Below the pieces are notes generated by a model. The model did no database searches. It was not told the origin of the DNA and saw only the letters and a list, made by a program, of their open reading frames with translations. A stretch of DNA of 6,195 nt from an uncultured Bacteroidota bacterium (GTDB lineage Bacteria > Bacteroidota > Bacteroidia > Chitinophagales > Chitinophagaceae). How positions within the stretch are numbered: position 1 is the stretch's first letter; each line of letters starts with the position of its first letter. Of this stretch, positions 1-5,007 are shown one piece after another. A program made the position numbers and the translations under genes. The stretch lies in NCBI GenBank assembly GCA_903929655.1, contig CAIYVS010000641.1:1-6195 (forward strand), in the 5' to 3' direction.

Positions 1-2
1 TA

Positions 3-890
3 GACAATGAACAACTTTTGGTGGTATATCAGGCTATAGGCAGTAACCAACTGATGCTAATTTCGTTTAGCCTTGCCACAGAGCAGTGGAGCAATCCTAT
101 TCCCATAAAAAGCGGCATGCAGGGCTGCAACCCTGCTATGGCTGTGAATGGAAACACTATTTACACACCTTACCAACCCTGGGATAATAAAGTGGTGGGG
201 CAGCTTTATATGGCAACTTCGCAAAACGGAACAAGCTGGACAACCACGAGCAGCCCCATCTCAACCAATATAGGGGGCGGCCGTTGCACCATAACGGTAT
301 TTAACGGCAGTCTGTATATTTTCTACCAGGAAATGAATTCGGCGCTGCTCTGCATGATATTTTCAAGCGATGGTGTATCGTGGTCGGCGCCTGTATATGT
401 AGGCGACTATACCATACAGACAGGGCCTGCCGCTACTGCCTTTAACGGGACACTGTACCTGGTTTTTCAACAGGTAAGCAATAAGGAACTGTATGTTATC
501 TCCAGCGCCAACGGCACGGCCTGGAGTTCCCCTATCTCGCTTTTCGGCAGTGTACAGGCCTGCAATCCTTCACTTACATCGTATCATGGTATGTTATACC
601 TTGCCTACCAGCCCTGGAACGGCAAGGTAGTGGGCCAGATGTATATCGGATCTTCTGCAAATGGCAGTAGCTGGCAACACAGCAGCAACCCCATTATCAC
701 AAATATAGGCGGGGCACCTCCGGTAATAACCGTGTATAACGGCGCCATGCAAATCGTTTACCAGGAAATGAATTCGGCAAGCCTGTGTATCACTACATCC
801 GGAAACGGAACAGACTGGACACCTGGGGCTTACATCTCTAACTATGCTACTGCTACCGGGCCGGGTGCCACATCATTTTTACCTGTTTAA
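3..890 (+). CDS. Asp-box/BNR-like beta-propeller repeat protein, 5' end missing
   Basis: The frame is open to the left edge, so this is the C-terminal part of a longer protein; the TTG at 18 is not a real start. Counting the codon at 18 as residue 1, five Asp-box-like motifs of the form S-x-[DN]-G-x-x-W lie at residues 68-74, 116-122, 163-169, 213-219 and 261-267, spaced 47-50 residues. Each marks one beta-propeller blade, with recurring YQ(P/E) and YNG/FNG turns. The blades form a higher-order repeat of about 145 residues (three blades). Such folds occur in sialidase-like and other secreted carbohydrate-binding proteins. The protein ends straight after the last blade, with no type IX secretion sorting domain. 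No catalytic residues can be assigned and the N-terminus is unseen, so enzyme activity is not claimed. The region is clearly more GC-rich than the genes to its right, so it probably belongs to the host background and not to the island. Confidence 0.8.
   Translation, partial: DNEQLLVVYQAIGSNQLMLISFSLATEQWSNPIPIKSGMQGCNPAMAVNGNTIYTPYQPWDNKVVGQLYMATSQNGTSWTTTSSPISTNIGGGRCTITVFNGSLYIFYQEMNSALLCMIFSSDGVSWSAPVYVGDYTIQTGPAATAFNGTLYLVFQQVSNKELYVISSANGTAWSSPISLFGSVQACNPSLTSYHGMLYLAYQPWNGKVVGQMYIGSSANGSSWQHSSNPIITNIGGAPPVITVYNGAMQIVYQEMNSASLCITTSGNGTDWTPGAYISNYATATGPGATSFLPV
126..890 (+). repeat. 435-base tandem super-repeat inside the beta-propeller gene
   Basis: One copy runs from 126 to 560 and a second, incomplete copy from 561 to 890. 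Both begin with a CNP codon triplet (Cys at residues 37 and 182). Matching landmarks are YQPW followed by KVVGQ, then TNIGG, then YQEMNSA, all 145 codons apart. DNA identity is still visible, for example the shared CAGGAAATGAATTCGGC in both copies. The unit spans three propeller blades, which points to duplication of a three-blade block. Confidence 0.85.
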
Positions 891-1157
891 CAGCGTCTGC
901 GTTTTGTATTATATTACTTGAGTGCATCGCATTATGCCAGGCGTGGAAGTAGGTATTCGTAAGCGGATATTTAGGTCATCATTATTAACAGAATACTAAT
1001 ATAAATCTGTTCCTTGTAGATTTTGAATTGCGTCCCGCTTTAATTGAGAATCTTCCATAGTAAATTGCTGTTTAAACAATCAAGCGCATCCTCTTTTTAT
1101 GCTAATCAAATTGCGTGAAAACCCATACCTGCGTGGGCTTTTTTCGAAATTGACTTA
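891..1157. other. Intergenic stretch without a recognisable gene
   Basis: I see no credible coding region on either strand. The best minus-strand reading is only 20 codons (ATG at 1058 running down to 996). The only structure is the weak hairpin at 1118-1144. There is no strong terminator directly behind the propeller gene. Confidence 0.6.
1118..1144 (+). terminator. Weak rho-independent terminator candidate
   Basis: AAAACCCA and TGGGC flank an 8-base loop and are followed by six T. The stem is only four perfect base pairs (CCCA/TGGG), with further A-T pairs across a mismatch. It could end transcription of the propeller gene, although it lies about 230 bases downstream. The same bases could belong to the decayed upstream end of the regulator pseudogene. 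Confidence 0.35.
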
Positions 1158-1545
1158 GAGGGAAAGCGACCATGTAAAACGATTGAAAATCCGCAAGTAA
1201 TCGGGGAGCATATAAAAAAGCGCAGATTAGAACTTAAACTACTGTAGTCTGATGTTGCTAAGATATTCGATGTTTCGACAGACACAATTACCTACTGGGA
1301 GAACGGCAGAAGCCACCGGCTAATTAAGCGTTATTCCAAACTGATTCAATTTTTTTGGGTATAATACGTTTCCTTTTGAAACTGAAACTTTGGGCGGAAG
1401 GATTAGAAAATTCAGGACTGAAAACGGCTTAAGTCAGGAAAAATTGGCTGAAATGGTTGGGGCGGACTAGACTTCCATATTGGCTTGGGAGGCAAATATT
1501 CGTAAGCTATTACCTAGTAAATTTAGATTGTTGGAAAAAAAATAA
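1158..1545 (+). pseudogene. Decayed tandem XRE helix-turn-helix regulator
   Basis: Two XRE-type DNA-binding units can be read across broken frames. The first unit, from about 1194, reads IGEHIKKRRLELKLL, then a TAG at 1245-1247 where homologues have Gln, then SDVAKIFDVS and ITYWENGRS. The frame is lost in a run of seven T at 1350-1356; dropping one T joins it to GYNTFPFETETLGGRIRKFR. The second unit continues with LSQEKLAEMVGAD, a TAG at 1468-1470 where Glu is expected, then TSILAWE and a final stop at 1543-1545. That makes two nonsense changes and one +1 frameshift. The intact form would be a small regulator with two helix-turn-helix motifs. No convincing start codon survives, so the left edge is approximate. 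It is probably a relic from an older mobile or defence module, now non-functional. Confidence 0.8.
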
Positions 1546-1575
1546 AAGAGCTTTAAAAAAAGCTCTTTTATTTTT
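1538..1575. terminator. Strong bidirectional intrinsic terminator
   Basis: AATAAAAGAGCTTT (1541-1554) pairs perfectly with AAAGCTCTTTTATT (1559-1572) around an AAAA loop. Three more A-T pairs extend the stem to 17 bp. A and T runs flank both sides, so it can work in either direction. It overlaps the stop codon of the regulator pseudogene and shields the toxin-antitoxin promoter from read-through. Confidence 0.85.
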
Positions 1576-1658
1576 GCATTTGCATAATATATATCAAGAG
1601 TAGTTCAAGACATCGTTTCATTAAAATATAAAATATTTGGTGAATTTTGTCATTTTTG

Positions 1659-1672
1659 CAACTAATTAGTTG
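1659..1672. promoter_or_regulatory. Perfect 14-bp palindrome, likely antitoxin operator
   Basis: CAACTAATTAGTTG is its own reverse complement. It covers the -33 part of the toxin-antitoxin promoter, an ideal place for a repressor. The core AACT...AGTT resembles the AACCT...AGGTT operator that MqsA binds in Escherichia coli. The downstream antitoxin carries an MqsA-type helix-turn-helix, so autorepression of the operon is the natural reading. Binding itself is inferred. Confidence 0.6.
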
Positions 1673-1698
1673 TTTTATCAGAAAGTTCCGTATTTTTG
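1669..1698 (+). promoter_or_regulatory. Bacteroidota-type promoter of the toxin-antitoxin operon
   Basis: TATTTTTG at 1691-1698 fits the -7 consensus TAnnTTTG exactly. A TTG-containing -33 element (GTTG, 1669-1672) lies 18 bases upstream. Transcription would start near 1703-1707, leaving a leader of about 20 bases before the ATG at 1726. Confidence 0.65.
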
Positions 1699-1725
1699 TA
1701 TCATGACAATTAATTTTTACAGAAT

Positions 1726-2076
1726 ATGGCTACGTCAGACGAGGTGCAGCACTTTTTACAGGACTTTAAAACAAAGCTTGGCATCTGGGGAGTCGTATTC
1801 CGAGATGATAGAGGTAAAAATGCCCAAGCATTATTAGATTTGGAAATAACACCAATCAATAGAGAACAGGTTCTTAAAGAATTACAGGTTACAGATTATA
1901 TTGAAGGTCCTAAAAAAGAAAGTTTATATCGTGGGGCGGATATGTGGGTTTTTGGAAAAAATATAAAAGGAAGGGAAGTGTATATAAAAATTACACTCGG
2001 GTTAGTAGGAGCGAAAGTTATTTGCATTTCTTTTCATATTGCAGAACAGACTTTGAAGTACCCTTTAAAAAAGTAG
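1726..2076 (+). CDS. mqsR: MqsR-family toxin (predicted mRNA interferase)
   Basis: This 116-residue protein aligns along its length with the RelE-like MqsR toxins; the E. coli protein is 98 residues. Matching landmarks are DYIEGP at 57-62 (DFYKS region in E. coli), the conserved Trp at 74, VYIKIT at 85-90 (VYLKIT in E. coli) and ISFH at 101-104 (VSF). MqsR cuts free mRNA, at GCU-type sites in E. coli, and halts translation; the cleavage preference of this one is unknown. The Bacteroidota version carries an extra N-terminal segment containing FRDDRGKN at 25-32. The ATG follows an A/T-rich leader without a clear Shine-Dalgarno sequence and lies about 20 bases from the predicted transcript start. 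The antitoxin gene begins three bases after its stop. The toxin-first order is the same as in the E. coli mqsRA pair. Confidence 0.85.
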   Translation: MATSDEVQHFLQDFKTKLGIWGVVFRDDRGKNAQALLDLEITPINREQVLKELQVTDYIEGPKKESLYRGADMWVFGKNIKGREVYIKITLGLVGAKVICISFHIAEQTLKYPLKK

Positions 2077-2079
2077 ATT

Positions 2080-3084
2080 ATGAAAAGTCCATTTACTGGT
2101 GGTACCACTACTCAAGAAAGAGAAATAAGATTTCTTGAGTACAGAAAGGACAAATTTGAAGTATTGTATCACTACTATGTGTGCGTAGACACTAACGAAC
2201 AATTTACTACGACAGAACTCGATACTCTGAACCTGAATCAGGTTTATAATAAGTATAGAGCCAAATATGGAATCCCTTTTACGGATGAAATAAAAAGTAT
2301 CAGAGAAAAGTATGACTTGAGCGCAATAAAAATGAGCGAGGTTCTTGGTCTTGGCGCTAACATTTATAGAAATTATGAAGCTGGTGAAATACCGAGTGTG
2401 TCAACTGGTAGATTAATTCGTTTAGCTGAAGACCCAAGAGAATTTACGAAGTTGCTCGAAATGACTAAAAACTCTTTGGAACCCCATGAGTATGAGAGAG
2501 TGAAAAAGAAAATTGATCACGCTCTAAGTGGCTGGGGGGCGGTGGAGGATATGTGGGCTGGTTGGCTTCTCGGTAATAAATATCCCAATATTTTAAACGG
2601 ATATCGAGTTCCGAGTATAGAACGTATAGGTAATATGGTTCGTTTTTTTGCAAATAGAAATCAACCGTTTACAACAGCGTTAAATAAACTTTTATTTTAT
2701 TCGGATTTTGGACATTTTAAAAAATACGGTCAAGGCATTAGTGGGATGTGTTATGTAGCATTGCCGAAAGGCCCCGTTCCCGAGAATTATGGCGGCATAT
2801 ATAACTGCCTAGTAAATGCAGACTTTGTAAAAGTTCAAGAAGAAGATTTTGGAGAATTTGTGGGTGATAAGTTTTTCACCGATGATGTCGTTGTTTTCGA
2901 CCCAGAAGAAGGTCCATTCTCTGAAGCTGAATTAGAAACCCTAGAGTATGTTTCTGATAAATTTAAGGGAAAGACCACAAAAAAAATAGTTGATATTAGT
3001 CATCAAGAACCTGCATGGAAAGACAATGCTGATTCTCATAACAGAATAAGTTTTGAATATGGTTTTGTTTTAAAAAAAATTTGA
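2080..3084 (+). CDS. Fused MqsA-like / HTH / Panacea (DUF4065) antitoxin
   Basis: This 334-residue protein should neutralise the MqsR toxin just upstream and repress their shared promoter. Residues 1-60 resemble the MqsA/YgiT zinc-binding half, but the paired cysteines are largely gone: the expected CxxC at the start reads SPFT (Ser3, Thr6), and of the second pair only Cys35 remains, with Thr38 at the partner position. Zinc binding is therefore doubtful. Residues 68-117 form an MqsA-type helix-turn-helix with MSEVLGLGAN and YRNYEAGE. Residues 180-315 form a Panacea/SocA-type domain, with KLLFYSDFGHFKKYG at 203-217, GPVPENYGGIY at 231-241 and ISHQEPAW at 306-313. Panacea domains are known as versatile toxin-neutralising modules in many toxin-antitoxin pairs. 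Which half contacts the toxin cannot be told from sequence. The gene is AT-rich and cotranscribed with the toxin. Confidence 0.85.
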   Translation: MKSPFTGGTTTQEREIRFLEYRKDKFEVLYHYYVCVDTNEQFTTTELDTLNLNQVYNKYRAKYGIPFTDEIKSIREKYDLSAIKMSEVLGLGANIYRNYEAGEIPSVSTGRLIRLAEDPREFTKLLEMTKNSLEPHEYERVKKKIDHALSGWGAVEDMWAGWLLGNKYPNILNGYRVPSIERIGNMVRFFANRNQPFTTALNKLLFYSDFGHFKKYGQGISGMCYVALPKGPVPENYGGIYNCLVNADFVKVQEEDFGEFVGDKFFTDDVVVFDPEEGPFSEAELETLEYVSDKFKGKTTKKIVDISHQEPAWKDNADSHNRISFEYGFVLKKI

Positions 3085-3143
3085 TTGAAATGCTAAACGA
3101 ATTGATATGGAAATTGGAAAATAATAAGTAACTAAAAGAGAAA

Positions 3144-3176
3144 GCCTCCAAAAGTTTTCGAAGAACTTTCAGAGGC
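3144..3176. terminator. Hairpin 60 bases after the antitoxin gene
   Basis: GCCTC (3144-3148) pairs with GAGGC (3172-3176). After a 2x2 internal loop, AAAGTTTT (3151-3158) pairs with AAGAACTTT (3162-3169 region) around a CGA loop. The position suits the end of the toxin-antitoxin transcript. No T run follows on the plus strand; in the minus direction the stem runs into TTTCTCTTTT. It may be a terminator, an mRNA 3'-end stabiliser, or one arm of a larger structured element. Confidence 0.5.
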
Positions 3177-3232
3177 CTGGGATGGTTAAGCAAGCTTACC
3201 TTTCCCTAGTTGTAATAAACTCAGTCCAAAAG

Positions 3233-3263
3233 TAGGTGTTGTTTACTAAACAAACAACACCTA
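3233..3263. repeat. 12-bp perfect inverted repeat (hairpin)
   Basis: TAGGTGTTGTTT (3233-3244) pairs perfectly with AAACAACACCTA (3252-3263) across a 7-base loop. No T run follows on the plus strand; ATAAAAAGG comes next. It could be a structured RNA arm, a protein-binding inverted repeat, or an end left by an old mobile element. Confidence 0.7.
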
Positions 3264-3268
3264 TAAAA

Positions 3269-3283
3269 AGGCTTCAAAAGCCT
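3269..3283 (-). terminator. Short hairpin with a T tract in the minus direction
   Basis: AGGCTT (3269-3274) pairs with AAGCCT (3278-3283) around a 3-base loop. Read on the minus strand the stem is followed by TTTTTATA, the form of a small intrinsic terminator. No minus-strand gene is seen that would need it, so its role is unclear. Confidence 0.4.
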
Positions 3284-3375
3284 GAGACATCCTTCTCTTA
3301 CAACAATCTTCTCTTTTAAAGCTTGCCGGCTGAACAGTCTATCCGCAGTATTGCTGGAAGTAGACCCATTATTAA

Positions 3376-3394
3376 TTGCTAAATTTTTAAGCAA
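3376..3394. promoter_or_regulatory. Imperfect 19-base palindrome upstream of the ubiquitin-like operon
   Basis: TTGCT (3376-3380) and AGCAA (3390-3394) are reverse complements, and the inner A/T bases are nearly symmetric, with one mismatched pair plus the centre base. It lies about 110 bases before the ubiquitin-like ATG and could be an operator. No regulator gene for this operon is in the window. Confidence 0.3.
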
Positions 3395-3504
3395 ATGGCA
3401 AGAGAACCATAAACAATAAAATGATCGGCGAAAGCATGTCCTAATTGCAGGCCGAAGGACAATTCACAAAATTAAATATTCACAACAAATTAAATTTCAA
3501 CACA

Positions 3505-4002
3505 ATGCAAGATAATGATATTATTTCAAACGAACCTGGTCACAAACCCGTTCTGAATTTTTTTATTAACGATAAAGAGCACTCCACTCATGACCAATTC
3601 AAAACAGGCCATGAATTAAAGACGACTGGTGGAGTTCCATTAAATGATGAACTGTATTTAAAGGTTGAAAGACCTTGGAAAGACGAATTAATAGAAAATG
3701 ATAGGAGAATAGACTTGGCTCTTCCAGGCAAGGAACATTTCTTTTCCAAGCCTTTGCATACAACAATCATAACCATCGAGTCCTCTTTAGGGGATATACC
3801 CAAACACCCCTATCTGAATTCTACTCACATTTCAGCATTAGTTAAGCTTGTTGTAGAGAGGTTTCATTTTGACCCATCCGGAAATTATAAATTAAGAGTG
3901 AAAGGTAGCACAGAGAATTTGGATTCTAACTTAACAATTCACCAAGCTGGGTTACAAGATTGTGCAATTTTAGTTTTCACTGACATAGGAAAGGGCGCAT
4001 GA
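3505..4002 (+). CDS. Two-domain ubiquitin-like modifier (multi-ubiquitin family)
   Basis: This 165-residue protein is the predicted modifier of the conjugation operon. Residues about 15-82 match the multi-ubiquitin domain of bacterial systems: FFINDKEH, then LNDELYLKV at 46-54, RRIDLALPGKEHFF at 67-80. Residues about 84-162 look like a second beta-grasp (ubiquitin) fold: ITIESSLG, an amphipathic helix at 107-120, YKLRVKG at 128-134, LTIHQAGLQDCAILVF at 143-158. The tail ends Gly-Lys-Gly-Ala, so removing one residue would expose a C-terminal Gly for the E1. Tandem beta-grasp layout recalls ISG15 and the Bil modifier. The ATG at 3505 is preferred; the in-frame TTG at 3445 would add 20 low-complexity residues outside the fold. 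The leader is A-rich with no Shine-Dalgarno sequence. The stop overlaps the E2 start as ATGA, so the two are translationally coupled. Confidence 0.85.
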   Translation: MQDNDIISNEPGHKPVLNFFINDKEHSTHDQFKTGHELKTTGGVPLNDELYLKVERPWKDELIENDRRIDLALPGKEHFFSKPLHTTIITIESSLGDIPKHPYLNSTHISALVKLVVERFHFDPSGNYKLRVKGSTENLDSNLTIHQAGLQDCAILVFTDIGKGA

Positions 4003-4463
4003 CAATACAAGCAGACATATCGTTGAAGACAGTGGTCGCCGAAATTAAAATGTGTGAAGCAAACTGCGAAGCGTTTGGTTGGAGGGTATCAGAGATTGAC
4101 GAAGCCAACCAAACCTTCACAGTGACACTCATTTCTCCTGCAGACAATGAGGTATACATTTTAGAGTTCAAGTTTGATGAATACCCCGCACTTCCATATT
4201 TAATTGAGTTTGTGGACCCTGAAACGAAGCAAAAAGCAACTCAACATGCTTACCCAAAATGCACGGACTCGTTTTTTCATCCCAATCTGGTCATTTGTCA
4301 TCAATGTTCAAGAAAATCATACTCAACATTACATAAAGAATGGGAAATTCAAAATTGGCGAAAAGGTGCAGGGGGGCTAATAAATCTTAAAGCAATACTT
4401 GATGCAATTTATTTTAGAATCTCAGACAAATCCAAATCACTGTATGTTGGGAGAATGGCTTAA
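3999..4463 (+). CDS. Bacterial E2-like ubiquitin-conjugating enzyme
   Basis: This 154-residue protein should accept the modifier from the E1 and transfer it to target lysines. The E2 (UBC) signature is recognisable in order: beta strands at 39-60, the YPALPYLIEFVDP strand at 62-74 (compare YPfxPPxvxF), FHPN at 93-96, a cysteine soon after, Trp120, and a C-terminal helix GGLINLKAILDAIYFRI. Cys100 is the best candidate for the catalytic cysteine. It sits only three residues after HPN, whereas eukaryotic E2s have a longer HPNxxxxGxIC spacing. Cys103 is close and Cys88 lies before HPN, so Cys103 could be the true nucleophile. The gene overlaps the modifier stop by 4 bases and the peptidase start by 20. 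The closest named families are the prokaryotic E2 groups found beside multi-ubiquitin genes; I cannot say which subgroup. Confidence 0.8.
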   Translation: MTIQADISLKTVVAEIKMCEANCEAFGWRVSEIDEANQTFTVTLISPADNEVYILEFKFDEYPALPYLIEFVDPETKQKATQHAYPKCTDSFFHPNLVICHQCSRKSYSTLHKEWEIQNWRKGAGGLINLKAILDAIYFRISDKSKSLYVGRMA

Positions 4464-5007
4464 AAAATTTAGGGAAAAGAGGATAACCCCCAAAAACGAT
4501 ACGGTCTACACAATACATCCCGATATAGTTAATTATACGGTGAGTATTCTAAAAGAATATGGTTCAGTAGATGCTGAAGGTGTTGTGTATTGGGCAGGAA
4601 AAGTTGAGGGCAACAAAAAATTTGTCTGCGCTGCAGTGGCGCCTAAGATAAGAGGATCAAGATTCGGATTTTACACCGATCACCAAGCGAATGCAGACTT
4701 TGTCGAATTTATTCGAAGTCATAACTTGGTTTATATATGCCAAGTCCATTCACATCCTGGAGATTACGTTGACCATTCAATTACAGACGATAAAGAGACC
4801 GCGTTTCGTGCTGAAGGTCTTATATCCATAGTGGTGCCGCACTTTGGAAAATTCGGACTATTGCCATTCTCAAAATGCGGTATTCATCTGTTTACTAAGG
4901 GTGCCTTTTTTCGACTATCCGATAGATATATCCATAGAAATTTCAAGACCATAAATTTTACTTCCTCACCGATTTTAAAAGATTTGAGAAATGCAGACAA
5001 ATTATGA
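4444..5007 (+). CDS. JAMM/JAB metallopeptidase (predicted deubiquitinase-like)
   Basis: This 187-residue protein carries a complete zinc-peptidase motif: Glu45 (in DAEGVVYWAG), His102 and His104 of HSHP, then Ser112 and Asp115, which fits E...HxHx7SxxD exactly. Its likely jobs are trimming the modifier's C-terminus before activation and removing it from targets, as JAB enzymes do in related systems. Residues 1-40 add an N-terminal helix-rich stretch. I chose the ATG at 4444, which overlaps the E2 gene by 20 bases; in-frame starts further upstream (ATG at 4402, TTG at 4399) would overlap by about 60 and add residues unlike the domain. The 3' end overlaps the E1 start by 17 bases. All catalytic residues are present, so it should be active. 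Confidence 0.88.
   Translation: MLGEWLKKFREKRITPKNDTVYTIHPDIVNYTVSILKEYGSVDAEGVVYWAGKVEGNKKFVCAAVAPKIRGSRFGFYTDHQANADFVEFIRSHNLVYICQVHSHPGDYVDHSITDDKETAFRAEGLISIVVPHFGKFGLLPFSKCGIHLFTKGAFFRLSDRYIHRNFKTINFTSSPILKDLRNADKL

Larger units (their letters stand above)
3085..3504. other. Structured 420-base gap between the toxin-antitoxin and ubiquitin-like operons
   Basis: The gap holds three hairpins (3144-3176, 3233-3263, 3269-3283) and an imperfect palindrome (3376-3394). GCAAGCTT at 3190-3197 is complementary to AAGCTTGC at 3319-3326 and could close a larger structure around hairpins two and three. I found no clear TAnnTTTG promoter element before the ubiquitin-like gene. An open frame of 50 codons without ATG runs 3267-3419; I do not call it a gene. 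Confidence 0.6.

Noticed and set aside
996..1058. 20-residue minus-strand frame in the left gap
   Set aside because: It is very short, isolated and without promoter signals.
1944..2138. 64-codon frame overlapping the toxin and antitoxin genes
   Set aside because: It is out of frame with two well-supported genes and lacks any motif.
2465..2653. 62-codon open frame on the minus strand
   Set aside because: It lies inside the antitoxin gene, has no recognisable domain and is a shadow of the real frame.
3090..3131. 13-residue peptide frame just after the antitoxin gene
   Set aside because: It is too short, with no ribosome-binding support and no family resemblance.
3445..3504. TTG-initiated extension of the ubiquitin-like protein
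   Set aside because: It adds 20 Asn/Lys-rich residues outside the beta-grasp fold; the ATG at 3505 fits the domain start better.
3085..3504. Retron or CRISPR-like element in the hairpin region
   Set aside because: No reverse transcriptase, no regularly spaced direct repeats and no cas genes are present.
3588..3803. 71-codon open frame on the minus strand
   Set aside because: It is antisense to the ubiquitin-like gene and shows no family motif.
3977..4171. 64-codon open frame on the minus strand
   Set aside because: It is antisense to the start of the E2 gene and has no motif.
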